Source of the DNA: Malaciobacter halophilus
GTDB lineage: Bacteria; Campylobacterota; Campylobacteria; Campylobacterales; Arcobacteraceae
NCBI RefSeq assembly: GCF_002837275.1
Contig: NZ_NXIF01000038.1
Coordinates: 1-64,000 of the forward strand
Reading direction: 5' to 3'
Length of the DNA: 64,000 nt
Shown: positions 8,485-18,101 of the stretch, in pieces
Layout: every line of letters starts with the position of its first letter
Numbering within the stretch: the stretch's first letter is position 1
Made by a program: the position numbers and the translations under genes
The notes under the pieces: model-generated
What the model saw: only the letters and a program-made list of their open reading frames with translations
What the model was told of the DNA's origin: nothing
The model's database searches: none

Positions 8485-9890
8485 TGTTTGATAAAGTTTA
8501 TACTTTAGATACAAATATTCTTTTAGAAGATGCAAAAAATATTTTTAAATTAAGTGATGAAGATAAAAACTTAATTGTATTACCAGAAACTGTTTTAGAT
8601 GAGATTGACTCAAAAAAGAGTGGATTTGATGAGATTAATTTTCAAGCAAGAGAGTTTGCGAGGATTTTAGAAAATTCACAAATCATACAGAGTAAAAAAG
8701 TTAATGATTTTAAAATTGTAAGATTGAAACTTACAGATAATATTGAAGCAACAATTGATGTAATCTCAAAAGAAGAGTACATAATTAATAGTAAAAATGT
8801 TGCTTTAAATATTATAAATGATAGAAAGATACTAGAAATTGCTAAGTTTGCACAAACATATTATGAGTGTGATACTGATTTCTTATCTCTTGATATTATG
8901 GCAAGAACAAGAGCAATTTCAATGGATATTAAAACTGACTCATTACTTGGTTCAAGTGAAGAAGAGTTTAATTATGAGTTCATAAAAACTATTGAGATTA
9001 AATTTGAACAATTAGAAACTATTAGTAACTCCCCTATTCTTGATTATGACAGTGAATATAAACCATATAATTTCGCATATTGTTTTAAGATCAAAGGTTC
9101 TGACCAAGTTTTACTTGCATGTGTACAAAATAAAAAAATTGTTGTTCTTGATGAAACTGAAGTACGAAATCAAACCATTACTCCTTTAAATAAAGAGCAA
9201 TTATTTTTCTCAAATGCTATTTTAAATCACTATTTTAATGTATTAATAATAGAAGCAAAAGCTGGGAGTGGTAAGACTTTATTAGCTTTAAGTGGAGCAT
9301 TAAAATTAGTAAGACAAAAACATTTTCAAAGAATAATATATATTAGAAACTCAATAGAATCATTAGATAAAGGTGAAGATATTGGGTATTTACCAGGATA
9401 TGAAGAGAAGTTTAAGATATATAATCACCCTTTAATGGATAGTTTAGATTATATTGTAAGAAGTGAGCATAAAAAGAAATCTAATAAGAAAAATTTTCAA
9501 TATGATGAACTTGATGATGCAGAAGTAAATGCAAGAATAGAACAGCTTATTCAAAATTATAGTATTGAAACTATGTGGGTAGGAGAGATGAGAGGAAGAA
9601 CTTTATCAAATGCATTTGTAATTATAGATGAAGCACAAAATATGTCTAATAAAACAATGCAAATGGTTTTATCAAGAATTGATAATAGCTGTAAAGTTGT
9701 AATTTTAGGAAGTAATAAACAAATTGATAACTTTTATGTAAATAAACACACGAATGCTTTAACTACTCTTTTAAAATCTACAAAAGAAGAGAGTGATTTA
9801 GTAAAACCATTTGCTATAAAACTAGAAAAAGTCTTAAGAGGTCCAATTACTGAATGGGCTGAGCAGATATTTAGTACAAAACACAAATAA
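8481..9890 (+). CDS. PIN domain-PhoH ATPase fusion (PhoH2-like)
   Basis: A 469-aa fusion of an N-terminal PIN ribonuclease-like domain (VYTLDTNILLEDA at about 6-18, with acidic residues at DTN and LDEID) and a C-terminal PhoH-type ATPase domain with Walker A EAKAGSGKTLL (about 257-267) and Walker B VIIDEAQNM. PhoH2 proteins of this layout are described as RNA helicase/RNases, often beside PhoAT. No antitoxin-like small gene precedes it here; it overlaps hemJ. The function in this organism (RNA decay, stress or toxin-like) is open. Followed by a long inverted repeat. Confidence 0.85.
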   Translation: MMFDKVYTLDTNILLEDAKNIFKLSDEDKNLIVLPETVLDEIDSKKSGFDEINFQAREFARILENSQIIQSKKVNDFKIVRLKLTDNIEATIDVISKEEYIINSKNVALNIINDRKILEIAKFAQTYYECDTDFLSLDIMARTRAISMDIKTDSLLGSSEEEFNYEFIKTIEIKFEQLETISNSPILDYDSEYKPYNFAYCFKIKGSDQVLLACVQNKKIVVLDETEVRNQTITPLNKEQLFFSNAILNHYFNVLIIEAKAGSGKTLLALSGALKLVRQKHFQRIIYIRNSIESLDKGEDIGYLPGYEEKFKIYNHPLMDSLDYIVRSEHKKKSNKKNFQYDELDDAEVNARIEQLIQNYSIETMWVGEMRGRTLSNAFVIIDEAQNMSNKTMQMVLSRIDNSCKVVILGSNKQIDNFYVNKHTNALTTLLKSTKEESDLVKPFAIKLEKVLRGPITEWAEQIFSTKHK

Positions 9891-9923
9891 AAATCATTTT
9901 AAATTAAATTTAGCTAAATTTTG

Positions 9924-9955
9924 ATACCTTTACATAATAAAATATGTAAAGGTAT
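9924..9955 (+). repeat. Perfect 13-bp inverted repeat covering the RBS of the next gene
   Basis: ATACCTTTACATA (9924-9936) and its exact complement (9943-9955) flank a 6-base AT spacer. The right arm contains AAAGG, the ribosome binding site of the dehydrogenase starting at 9961. No T-tract follows, so a simple terminator is less likely than an operator or an RBS-masking hairpin. Confidence 0.6.
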
Positions 9956-9960
9956 ACACA

Positions 9961-10887
9961 ATGAAAATAGTATTCTTAGATAGAGCTACTTTAGGATTTG
10001 ATATTTGCTTAGATGGTTTCAATAAGTTTGGGGAAGTAATAGTTTATGATGTTACAAAACCAACTGAAACACTAACTAGAGTAAAGGATGCAGATATTGT
10101 TGTTACAAATAAAGTTGTAATCAATAAAGAAATAATGGATAATTCTTCTATTAAATTAGTATGTATTGCTGCAACAGGAATGAATAATATTGACCTAGAA
10201 TACGCTAAACTCAAAAATATTGAGGTAAAAAATGTTGCTGGTTATTCAACTGCAAGCGTAACACAACTTACATTCTCTTATGTATTTTATTTCATCCAAA
10301 AACTTAACTATTATACTTCATATGTAAATGAAGGCAATTGGCAAAAATCTGATATATTCACTCATATTGACAAACCATTTTACGAACTAGAAAACAAAAA
10401 TTGGGGAATAATAGGACTTGGAAATATTGGTGAAAGTGTAGCAAATATTGCAAAATCTTTTGGTTGTAATGTGAGTTATTATTCAACTAGTGGTAAGAAT
10501 AATAATACAAAATTTGAAAGTAAAAATTTAGATAACTTACTTAAAGAATCAGATATAATTTCAATACATTGTCCTTTAAATAATACAACTACTAATTTGC
10601 TTAATAAAACAAATTTATCTTTGATTAAAGATGATGCAATTCTTATGAATTTAGGACGAGGTGGAATAATAAATGAAGAGGATTTAGCAACTATTATTGA
10701 TACTAAAAGGCTTTATTGTGGTATTGATGTAGTATCAAAGGAACCTATTGAAGAAAATTCACCTTTATTAAAAGTAGTAAATAAAGACAGGTTAGCATTG
10801 ACACCTCATATTGGTTGGGCATCAATAGAAGCTCGTAATCGACTTATAAATTCTATTATAAATAATATAGAAGAATTTGTAAAATAA
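9961..10887 (+). CDS. D-2-hydroxyacid dehydrogenase, NAD(P)-dependent
   Basis: A 308-aa dehydrogenase of the glycerate/hydroxypyruvate reductase family. It has the substrate Arg/Asn region CIAATGMNNID, the Rossmann motif GLGNIGE (about 150-156), MNLGRGGIINEEDL with the catalytic Arg area, DVVSKEP with Glu, and the catalytic His in TPHIGWAS. The family reduces 2-keto acids to D-2-hydroxy acids. Which acid is used cannot be read from the sequence; hydroxypyruvate is plausible, and D-lactate is possible in view of the lactate genes 15 kb away. It stands alone with its RBS inside a hairpin. Confidence 0.85.
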   Translation: MKIVFLDRATLGFDICLDGFNKFGEVIVYDVTKPTETLTRVKDADIVVTNKVVINKEIMDNSSIKLVCIAATGMNNIDLEYAKLKNIEVKNVAGYSTASVTQLTFSYVFYFIQKLNYYTSYVNEGNWQKSDIFTHIDKPFYELENKNWGIIGLGNIGESVANIAKSFGCNVSYYSTSGKNNNTKFESKNLDNLLKESDIISIHCPLNNTTTNLLNKTNLSLIKDDAILMNLGRGGIINEEDLATIIDTKRLYCGIDVVSKEPIEENSPLLKVVNKDRLALTPHIGWASIEARNRLINSIINNIEEFVK

Positions 10888-10917
10888 TACATACTGTAAT
10901 TTGTATTGGAGTACAAA

Positions 10918-11379
10918 ATGAATTATTTACAATATACATCTAAAGAGATGTTCTCATCAACAGAGCTAATTAGAAAAAGTAAAATGGTTTTTGAAAAACT
11001 TAATAAAAATGAGATAGAAAAAGCAGTCATTTTAAGAGATGGAAAACCTAGTTTTATGTTACTTGATTTTGATACTTATGAAACTCTCATGCAAGAGTAT
11101 ATAAAATTAAAAGATAAGACAGATATTTGTGATGTAAAGAATAAACACAAAAAAGAAGAACCAAAAGAGCAAGCAAAAGTACATAAAGTAGTTCAAAGTG
11201 ATAAAAATTCAATTGAAGAGATTGATGAGGAAGAACTAAAAAAAGCTTTTGAAGAGATTGAAAGTATAAACTTTGAAGAAAATAATAGTGCTTTAGATGA
11301 GGATAATTTTGAAGAGGTTTATATTGAAGAAAGACCAATTGATAAAAATGATGAATCCCTAAAAGATTTTTGGGATTAG
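10918..11379 (+). CDS. Phd/YefM-like protein with long acidic tail
   Basis: A 153-aa protein. Residues 1-65 resemble the Phd/YefM antitoxin fold (TSKEMFSSTELIRKSKMVFEKL, then KAVILRDGKPSFMLLDFDTYETL). The rest is a strongly acidic, Glu/Asp-rich tail ending DESLKDFWD. I start at the ATG 10918 because GGAG lies just before it; an in-frame TTG at 10906 overlaps that site. No toxin gene follows: the next gene is a chemoreceptor. It may be a stand-alone regulator rather than an antitoxin. Function unknown. Confidence 0.6.
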   Translation: MNYLQYTSKEMFSSTELIRKSKMVFEKLNKNEIEKAVILRDGKPSFMLLDFDTYETLMQEYIKLKDKTDICDVKNKHKKEEPKEQAKVHKVVQSDKNSIEEIDEEELKKAFEEIESINFEENNSALDEDNFEEVYIEERPIDKNDESLKDFWD

Positions 11380-11438
11380 GTAAATAATAATTTTTATTAA
11401 TTGAAAAAAATAATTTTTAAATTTAAGTAATATTTTAG

Positions 11439-11444
11439 TATAAT
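11439..11444 (+). promoter_or_regulatory. Candidate -10 of the chemoreceptor gene
   Basis: A perfect TATAAT preceded by TTTTAG, in a T-rich AT-rich stretch, fits the sigma-70 promoters of Campylobacterota, which depend on the -10 and T-rich upstream DNA. It lies 32 bases before the chosen ATG. Confidence 0.5.
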
Positions 11445-11475
11445 CAAAACTTATATTATATCTATAAGGATGGTT

Positions 11476-13296
11476 ATGCTAAATAGACTTACAATATTAA
11501 CAAAATTAAAGCTAAACAGCGCGTTGATAATTTTTTCATTGCTAGCTTTAGGCTTGATAATTTATAACATTTTAGACTCATTATCAAAAGAGTACAACAA
11601 CTCTCTTGCTATTTCTAAACAGAGTGAAACATTAAGTGCAATTTATATTAATGGCTTGCTGTATAACTCTTCTTCTGGTGTTGTTTTTCAAAATCCAAAC
11701 TCTGCTAAAGCAAAAAAAACTATGAAAATGGCTATAAAAAATGTTCAAGAGGCAGCTATTAAGTTTGAGAAAATAAATTATGATTTATATTTAAAGTTTA
11801 AGCCAAAAGTAATTAATTTTTTAAGTACAGCAAACTCTTTAAATAAAAAGGTAATTGAAGGTAAACTTTTAGAAAAAAATGATATGAAAAAGTCATTAAA
11901 AGCATGGAGAGATTTAAAGTTTACAATTACTGATATTATAAAAATAATAAAAAATAACTCTCATTTAGCACAGGATAAATATAACACTACAATAAATGAA
12001 TCAATTGTTACTATTATAATTTTGATGGTACTGTTTTCATCTATGCTTCTAATATTTAATATACTATTATCAAAAAATATAGTTTCTCCCCTTGAAATAT
12101 TAAAAGATGCAATGCAAAAATTGACAAGTTCAAATAGTAAAGATATAAAAATTGATATAAAAACTAAAGATGAAACAGCACAAATTGCACAAATTTTTAA
12201 CAATTATATAAATAAAATAGAAAAAGAGCACCTAGAAGATAATGAAGTAATACAAGATGTTAATTTTGTAGTAAATGAGATTAAAAAAGGTAATTTAAGT
12301 GCTAGAGTTACTAAAACTAGTTCAAATGAGTCTATAAAAAAATTAGTTAATGCATTAAATAGTATGCTTAATACTTTAAATAATATTGTAAGCCATGCTA
12401 TTGAGACATTAAATAAGTATCAACACGAAGATTTTACGCAAAAAACCTCTATAAACTCACAAGGAGAAATAGATTCTTTACTTAAAGGAATAGATTCCTT
12501 AGGCGAATCAATTTCTAATATGCTAGTTCAAAGTACAAAAAGAGGAGTTGAGTTAAAAAATAGTTCGGATATACTCCTTGAAAATGTTGATAAATTAAAT
12601 GAAAGCTCGTTATTAACAGCAAAAAGTCTTGAACAAACTACAAATTCATTAGAAATTATTACTTCAAATGTAAAAAATAGTACTGCTAAAATTAATGATA
12701 TGACTAACTTATCTAAAGATGTTAGTAATTCAACAAAAAAAGGAGAAGTTTTAGCTAAAAAAACAAGCTCTTCTATGGATGAGATTGATGAGCAAGTAAC
12801 CTTGATTAATAATGCTATTACAGTAATTGATCAAATTGCATTTCAAACAAATATTTTAGCATTAAATGCATCAGTAGAGGCTGCTACGGCAGGAGAGTTA
12901 GGAAAAGGATTTACTGTTGTTGCACAAGAAGTTAGAAATTTAGCAGCAAGATCATCTCAAGCAGCAAAACAGATAAAAGATTTAGTTGAAAATGCAACTA
13001 TAAAAGCAAAAGAAGGAAGAGATATCTCAGATGAAATGATAAATGGTTATAACACTTTAAATAAAGATATAGAACAAACATTACAATTAATAAAAGAGGT
13101 GTCTTTTTCTAGCTTAGAACAAGAAAAAAGTATTATACAAATAAACGACACAATTTCAAAACTTGAACAAAAAACGCAAAGTAATGCTACTACTTCAGCA
13201 CAAGTACAAGAAATAGCATTTTCTACAGAAAAGTTAGCTACAAATATTGTAGAAGAAGCAAAAAGTAAAAACTTTATAGGAAAAGAGCAATTATAA
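11476..13296 (+). CDS. Methyl-accepting chemotaxis protein
   Basis: A 606-aa transmembrane chemoreceptor. It has TM1 (about residues 12-33), a periplasmic helical sensor of about 140 residues, TM2 (about 178-198), a HAMP region with a second HAMP-like linker, and the cytoplasmic signalling hairpin [40 protein letters not shown]. The hairpin tip reads EAATAGE where most receptors have EAARAGE. No C-terminal CheR/CheB-tethering pentapeptide is visible. The ATG at 11476 has TAAGGA at good spacing; an ATG at 11470 overlaps that site. The ligand is unknown; the small helical sensor resembles four-helix-bundle types. Confidence 0.9.
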   Translation: MLNRLTILTKLKLNSALIIFSLLALGLIIYNILDSLSKEYNNSLAISKQSETLSAIYINGLLYNSSSGVVFQNPNSAKAKKTMKMAIKNVQEAAIKFEKINYDLYLKFKPKVINFLSTANSLNKKVIEGKLLEKNDMKKSLKAWRDLKFTITDIIKIIKNNSHLAQDKYNTTINESIVTIIILMVLFSSMLLIFNILLSKNIVSPLEILKDAMQKLTSSNSKDIKIDIKTKDETAQIAQIFNNYINKIEKEHLEDNEVIQDVNFVVNEIKKGNLSARVTKTSSNESIKKLVNALNSMLNTLNNIVSHAIETLNKYQHEDFTQKTSINSQGEIDSLLKGIDSLGESISNMLVQSTKRGVELKNSSDILLENVDKLNESSLLTAKSLEQTTNSLEIITSNVKNSTAKINDMTNLSKDVSNSTKKGEVLAKKTSSSMDEIDEQVTLINNAITVIDQIAFQTNILALNASVEAATAGELGKGFTVVAQEVRNLAARSSQAAKQIKDLVENATIKAKEGRDISDEMINGYNTLNKDIEQTLQLIKEVSFSSLEQEKSIIQINDTISKLEQKTQSNATTSAQVQEIAFSTEKLATNIVEEAKSKNFIGKEQL

Positions 13297-13327
13297 TAAT
13301 ATCAAACTCAAAAGAGTTTGATATTAT
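13296..13327. terminator. Bidirectional terminator between the chemoreceptor and dctP-like genes
   Basis: A perfect 14-bp stem (ATAATATCAAACTC and complement) with an AAAA loop lies between and overlaps the two convergent stop codons. It should serve both strands. Confidence 0.75.
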
Positions 13328-14391
13328 AGATTATCTTTAATGTATTGATAGTCAGATATTATACTCCACTCTCTAACTTTTTTCATATACTCTTCTTGTG
13401 AATTGAATATCTCTTTTAAAAGTTTAGATTTTGAAGCCATATTATCTCTTAACTTTTTATTTGCATCTTTTAAAAGCTTTTTTACATCATCAGGAAAGCT
13501 TTTGATTTTTATTTCTGGATGCTCTTTTTTCATCTTTTGCCAAGCTTTAGCATTCATATCATAATTTTGAATGTACATATCATATGCAGCTAATCTAAAA
13601 GCTAAAACTAAAACCTCTTGTAATCTTTTAGGTAATTTATTAAATACTCTTTGATTGACAATAAATTGTAACTCTGAAGCTGGTTCATGCCAACCTGTAT
13701 AGTAATATTTTGCAACTTTATGAAATCCCATATTTATATCCATTGATGGACCAACCCATTCTAATGCATCAATAGTATTTCTTTCAAATGCTGTGTAAAG
13801 TTCACCTGGTGGTATATTTGTAACTAATGCTCCTGCTTTTGCCATAATTTCTCCTGCAAAACCTGGGATTCTCATTTTTAAGCCTTTTAAATCATCAACT
13901 GATTTAATTTCATCTTTAAACCATCCACCCATTTGAACGCCAGTGTTACCACCAGGGAAAGATAATACTTTGTGTTTTTTATAAGCTTTTTGCATCAACT
14001 CTAAGCCACCTCCATGGTAAAACCATGCGTATTGTTCAGGTGCAGTCATGCCAAATGGCATAGAAGTAAAAGGTAAAGTGTTAATATCTTTTCCTTTCCA
14101 ATAATATGAAGCACTATGTCCTAAATCATACTGCCCTGCTTTAACCATATCTAATACACCTAAAGGTGCTTTATGTTTATTTGCACTATCAACTCTAATT
14201 TGTAGCTGACCATTTGACATAACTTTTGCTAAGTGTGCTACTTGTAAAGAAGTATCAATTAGTGGTGTTGCTGTTTTACCCCAAGTGGTAGCCATTTTTA
14301 GTTTATAAACTTTCTGTTTTGCACATACTGTCATACTCATAGCAATAAGTAAAACAGATATTACTCCTAATTTCCCAATTAATTTTTTCAT
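13324..14391 (-). CDS. Orphan TRAP transporter substrate-binding protein (DctP/TakP family)
   Basis: A 355-aa periplasmic binding protein with signal peptide (MKKLIGKLGVISVLLIAMSMTVCA). It is a close paralogue of the binding protein at 30941-32011: shared stretches include KMATTWG, SANKHKAPLG, GHSASYYWKGKDINTLPF, LKMRIPGFAGE and DALEWVGP. The Arg in MRIPG is the usual carboxylate anchor of the family. No DctQ/DctM genes adjoin it, so it must share a membrane unit encoded elsewhere, perhaps the one at 32162-34119. It follows bluB by 19 bases on the same strand with a GGGAG ribosome binding site. Confidence 0.88.
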   Translation of the reverse strand: MKKLIGKLGVISVLLIAMSMTVCAKQKVYKLKMATTWGKTATPLIDTSLQVAHLAKVMSNGQLQIRVDSANKHKAPLGVLDMVKAGQYDLGHSASYYWKGKDINTLPFTSMPFGMTAPEQYAWFYHGGGLELMQKAYKKHKVLSFPGGNTGVQMGGWFKDEIKSVDDLKGLKMRIPGFAGEIMAKAGALVTNIPPGELYTAFERNTIDALEWVGPSMDINMGFHKVAKYYYTGWHEPASELQFIVNQRVFNKLPKRLQEVLVLAFRLAAYDMYIQNYDMNAKAWQKMKKEHPEIKIKSFPDDVKKLLKDANKKLRDNMASKSKLLKEIFNSQEEYMKKVREWSIISDYQYIKDNL

Positions 14392-14410
14392 TTTTCTCCC
14401 TTTAAAAAAA

Positions 14411-15034
14411 TTATTTAAGAATACACTCTTTTAAGCTTTTTTTCTTTTCCCATTTTAATGTTTTCAATTCTGGCTCTTCTAAAAAATCTTTTGTATATCC
14501 AATACATAAATAACCTATTAGTTTATGCTCTTTTGAAATATTTAAGATTTTATTGATTTTTTTTGGTTTTACTATTGATACCCAACCAAGTCCAATATTC
14601 ATAGCTCTTGCTGTTAACCACATATTGCAAATTGCACAAACAACAGAGTATTCTCCACTTCTTTTCATATAAGTTTGCCCTAGTACTTGTTTTTTATTTT
14701 TTTTATAAAATACAGCAATATTTATAGGTGCTTCTTTTATACCTTCAAGCTTTAAACTTTTATAAAGTGGTCTTTTTTTAAATTTTTTAAAGCTTTTTTT
14801 ATAGCTTTTATCAAACTGTTTGAAAACTCTATTTTTTATACTTTTATTTTTTACAATTTTAAAACGCCAAGGTTGAGAATATCCTACTGATGGTGCTTGT
14901 AAAGCAGATTCTAAAATAATTTTCAACTCTTTATTAGATACTTTTTTATCATTAAAATAGTTACCTCTAACATCTCTTCTAGAGTTAATTATTTTAGTTA
15001 AAGTATCTAACTCTTTAGTAGAAAAGTTTAACAT
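14411..15034 (-). CDS. bluB: 5,6-dimethylbenzimidazole synthase-like nitroreductase (BluB)
   Basis: BluB cleaves reduced FMN to make dimethylbenzimidazole, the lower ligand of vitamin B12. The 207-aa protein has the BluB-type N-terminus INSRRDVRGNYF, the diagnostic APSVGYSQPWRF (about 52-63), and VVCAICNMWLTARAMNIGLGWVSIVKP in the C-terminal part, matching BluB better than generic nitroreductases. It overlaps the preceding small gene by 7 bases. No other cobalamin genes are in the window, so this is assigned on motif evidence alone; a general flavin nitroreductase remains possible. Confidence 0.75.
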   Translation of the reverse strand: MLNFSTKELDTLTKIINSRRDVRGNYFNDKKVSNKELKIILESALQAPSVGYSQPWRFKIVKNKSIKNRVFKQFDKSYKKSFKKFKKRPLYKSLKLEGIKEAPINIAVFYKKNKKQVLGQTYMKRSGEYSVVCAICNMWLTARAMNIGLGWVSIVKPKKINKILNISKEHKLIGYLCIGYTKDFLEEPELKTLKWEKKKSLKECILK

Positions 15035-15330
15035 TTAAGTGGTTTTAATTTTTCTAATAAAAAAGACTCAACTATTTCATCAATACTTTTTTCTTCATTT
15101 GCACTAAGAACAGCAATCTCTTTTTGCTTAAAATCAACTATATAATCAGTTTCATTTATAACAATGATGTAATCAATCCAGCAATTTGCTTCTTTTCTGT
15201 CTTTAAAAAAGTCACAATTTACTATTCTTCCTTCATCTAAGTCAATATAAGCCCAATAATTTGCTTCTTCAATGGCACTTATTATAGCTTCATGTCTACT
15301 GTTGCAGTCTACTGGAATTAGTATATTCAT
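15028..15330 (-). CDS. Small protein, possibly NifX/NifB-domain-like
   Basis: A 100-aa protein starting MNILIPVDCNS. The opening strand, the size and the YIDLDEGRIVNCDF segment vaguely resemble the dinitrogenase FeMo-cofactor (NifX/NafY-type) domain, but the glycine pattern is weak and I would not assign a function. The ATG at 15330 is chosen since GAGGGA precedes it; an ATG at 15342 lies in front of that site. It overlaps bluB by 7 bases, so it belongs to the small-protein/bluB/dctP-like operon. Confidence 0.6.
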   Translation of the reverse strand: MNILIPVDCNSRHEAIISAIEEANYWAYIDLDEGRIVNCDFFKDRKEANCWIDYIIVINETDYIVDFKQKEIAVLSANEEKSIDEIVESFLLEKLKPLKC

Positions 15331-15405
15331 TTTTTCCCTCATAATTATTAGCTTCTAAAATAATATCTAATATTGATTTAAAGATGTATATTATTTAAGC
15401 AGTTT

Positions 15406-17184
15406 TTATAAATACTCTTTTTCAAACCATTTAGAAAATATAAATAATGACCAAAGATGTTGTTTAAACTTCTTATCCTTTGCAAGCTCGTATATCTCTT
15501 TTATATAAGTTTCATTAAATAGATCTGTTTGCTTATTTACTCGTAAAATTAAGTTTAATATTTCATCTTTATACTCTTTTTGAATCCACTCATTAAAAGG
15601 AGAATTAAATCCTTTTTTTGTTCTTCTAATAATTTTTTCAGGGATATATTTTGAAGCTATTTTTTTAAGAAGATATTTATTTGTATCCCCTACTTTTATT
15701 TTAGAATCAATACTAAACATATAATTTACTAAATTGTAATCTAAAAAAGGTGTTCTAACTTCTAAAGAGTTAGCCATAGATACCCTATCAACTTTACTTA
15801 ATAAGCCCTGCCCTAGCCAAACTTTTAAATCTATATAACTCATCCAATCAACTGGGTCTTTTTTTGCCGTTTCACTTTTAAAAGTAGGTACTTTTTTAAA
15901 TAGCTTTTTCTTTTGAATAGCTGTATAAACTTCTCCAAAACCATTATAAAGATTCTCTTTTTTAATTATTCTTCTTAAATATTCGCTCTCTTTTGTATTA
16001 TTTTGTAAAGCAGATATTATACTGTTTAGGAAGTTTGTTTGATTTTTATGTAATGTTTTTTCAAACTCATAATATTTTAAAAATTTTGCATAATTATCAT
16101 AGCCTAAAAATATTTCATCACTGCCTTCTCCACTTAATACAGTTTTTATTCCCATTTGTTTAATTTTTTTTGTTAAAAGAAATAAAGGAATAGCAGCACT
16201 ATCTGCATGGGGCTCTTCTAGTGCTTCTAAAGTCTCTTCAAAGCTATTTATAAAATCTTTTTGTGATATAACTAATGGATGGTGAATTGAGCCAATATGC
16301 TTTGCTGTAAGTTGTGCATACTTTAGTTCACTATAATTTTCATATTCATCATACCCTACACTAAAAGTATGTATTTTTTTTCCTGAAATATTTGTGTAAA
16401 GTGCTGAAATCAAAGAGCTATCAATTCCTCCACTTAAAAGAGAACCCACTTCAACATCAGATGTTAGTCTTGTATTTACACTTTTATATAAAAGCTCTTC
16501 AATATCATTTATTGCAGTTTTTTCATCTTTTATTTTTTTATAGGTATTGATTTTGTAATACTTCTTAATCTCTAAAGTATTATTTTCTAAAAAAAGATAG
16601 TTTGCTGCTTTTAGTTTTTTAATATCTTGGTAAAAGGTATTTTCATCTAAACTTACAAAATATTGCATATATTGTGATAGTGCAACTTTATTTAGTTTTG
16701 GTTTTTTATCAAGTAGTTCTAATATTGATTTAATTGATGAGGAAAAGATAAACTTATTATCTTTAAAGTAGTAAAAAAATGGCTTTTTGCCATATCTATC
16801 CCTTGCACAAAAAAAAGTTTGTTTTTTCATATCAAAGATACAAAAACTAAACATTCCATTTAAAAAGTTTAAAAAATTTTTTTCATACTTCTGATAAAGT
16901 CTTATGATAACTTCTGTATCTGAGTGAGTTTGACATTTTAAATCATGCTCTTTGATTAACTCTTTATAATTATAAATTTCACCATTAAATACAAGTAGAA
17001 TTTCATCAAAAACCATAGGTTGATTTGCATTGCTATGTAAATCAATAATTGATAATCTTGTATGAGCAAAGGTATTGTTTTGTATTTGTTTAATCTCTTG
17101 ATAGTCTGGGCCACGATTTTCTATGAATTTTATTGCTTTATCAAATCTATCATCTATAAAGTTACCACCTAATATACCACACAC
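15406..17184 (-). CDS. asnB: Asparagine synthase (glutamine-hydrolysing)
   Basis: AsnB makes asparagine from aspartate, ATP and glutamine. The 592-aa protein starts MCGILGG with Cys2, the amidotransferase nucleophile, and has FNGEIYNY and the synthetase PP-loop LLSGGIDSSLISALY. It is a little longer than the usual ~555 aa and has a charged region before a C-terminal RTPFLDYNLVNYMFS. The start is GTG with GGAG 7 bases upstream; it shares one base with the stop of the AEC gene. Members of this family also amidate sugars or peptides, but no such cluster surrounds it, so plain asparagine synthesis is most likely. Confidence 0.88.
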   Translation of the reverse strand: MCGILGGNFIDDRFDKAIKFIENRGPDYQEIKQIQNNTFAHTRLSIIDLHSNANQPMVFDEILLVFNGEIYNYKELIKEHDLKCQTHSDTEVIIRLYQKYEKNFLNFLNGMFSFCIFDMKKQTFFCARDRYGKKPFFYYFKDNKFIFSSSIKSILELLDKKPKLNKVALSQYMQYFVSLDENTFYQDIKKLKAANYLFLENNTLEIKKYYKINTYKKIKDEKTAINDIEELLYKSVNTRLTSDVEVGSLLSGGIDSSLISALYTNISGKKIHTFSVGYDEYENYSELKYAQLTAKHIGSIHHPLVISQKDFINSFEETLEALEEPHADSAAIPLFLLTKKIKQMGIKTVLSGEGSDEIFLGYDNYAKFLKYYEFEKTLHKNQTNFLNSIISALQNNTKESEYLRRIIKKENLYNGFGEVYTAIQKKKLFKKVPTFKSETAKKDPVDWMSYIDLKVWLGQGLLSKVDRVSMANSLEVRTPFLDYNLVNYMFSIDSKIKVGDTNKYLLKKIASKYIPEKIIRRTKKGFNSPFNEWIQKEYKDEILNLILRVNKQTDLFNETYIKEIYELAKDKKFKQHLWSLFIFSKWFEKEYL

Positions 17185-18101
17185 TAAGCATCTCCTATAA
17201 AATATTTAATAATATATAAGTAAAAATATAGCAATCCTGAAAATAAAATAGTTGATATTAGTACACTTGCAGTTACATCATAAGGCTTACAGTTATATAA
17301 AGCTGCTAAATTTACATTATTTACTGCAAGAGGTACCATTAGCTGCATAACTAAAATTGAAGCCACATAGACGCTTAAATCACTTTGTAATACGATAATA
17401 ATTCCAACTACTGGAAGAAGAATATGTTTTATAAATGATATATGCAAAGATAATTTCCAATTTATTGTTTTTAATTTTACTTCACTTAAGTAAACACCAA
17501 ATACTATAAGTTGTAAAACCATAGCTGCATATGCACCCATTTGTAAAACTCTTGATATATCATTATGAATAGGAATTTGAAAATAGTTTATTAAGATTGC
17601 AAAAAAAGCAACCCAAAGTCCAGGAAGTTTGATAATTGAGCTTATTGATTTTTTCACACTAAAACTATCTTTTGCAAAAAAATATACACTAAATAAGTAT
17701 ATGAAAAACATATTTGCAATATTAATAATACTTGTATAAGGAACTGATTGTTCTCCAAATAGTGCAATCCCTAAAGGAACTCCTATATTCCCTGTATTCC
17801 CTACTAATGATACTGCTAAAAAAATAGTTTTATCTTTACTATTTTTAAAAATTGCATTTGAGAATAGTAAAAGCAGTGTTAAAACTGAAAAAATTGCACA
17901 ATAAAAGATAAAAGGAGACATAATAAAACCATAATCAATAGGACTTTTTGTTAATCCCCAAAATACTAAAATAGGTTGAAGAAAATAAAATGATAAAATC
18001 ACATAACTTTTTTCATCAATCTTCTCTTTAAAAGCTTTTTTTGTTATTAATCCAATAAGTATAAAAAAATAGACAGGAAGTACTGAGATTAATGTTTCGA
18101 T
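17184..18101 (-). CDS. AEC-family permease with a non-standard start codon
   Basis: An auxin-efflux-carrier-type membrane protein, roughly ten helices, with the family motifs VSLVGNTGNIGVPLGIALFGE and a C-terminal VPLAVNNVNLAALY. These proteins export or import carboxylates and amino acids; the substrate is unknown. The first standard start in frame is GTG 18002 (272 aa), but the frame stays open for another 33 codons and encodes IETLISVLPVYFFILIGLITKKAFKE, the typical AEC first helix. The only well-placed start is ATC at 18099-18101, six bases after TAAAGG. With it the protein is 305 aa, the usual family length. The gene ends inside the asnB start (TAGTG). Confidence 0.75.
   Translation of the reverse strand: METLISVLPVYFFILIGLITKKAFKEKIDEKSYVILSFYFLQPILVFWGLTKSPIDYGFIMSPFIFYCAIFSVLTLLLLFSNAIFKNSKDKTIFLAVSLVGNTGNIGVPLGIALFGEQSVPYTSIINIANMFFIYLFSVYFFAKDSFSVKKSISSIIKLPGLWVAFFAILINYFQIPIHNDISRVLQMGAYAAMVLQLIVFGVYLSEVKLKTINWKLSLHISFIKHILLPVVGIIIVLQSDLSVYVASILVMQLMVPLAVNNVNLAALYNCKPYDVTASVLISTILFSGLLYFYLYIIKYFIGDA

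Noticed and set aside
14411-15330. Nitrogen-fixation link of the small protein before bluB (NifX-like start)
   Set aside because: Only the first strand resembles NifX; no nif gene is in the window, so no function was assigned.
15331-15405. Weak inverted repeat AAATAATAT...ATATTATTT between asnB and the small gene
   Set aside because: The loop of 21 bases and pure AT content make it indistinguishable from chance.
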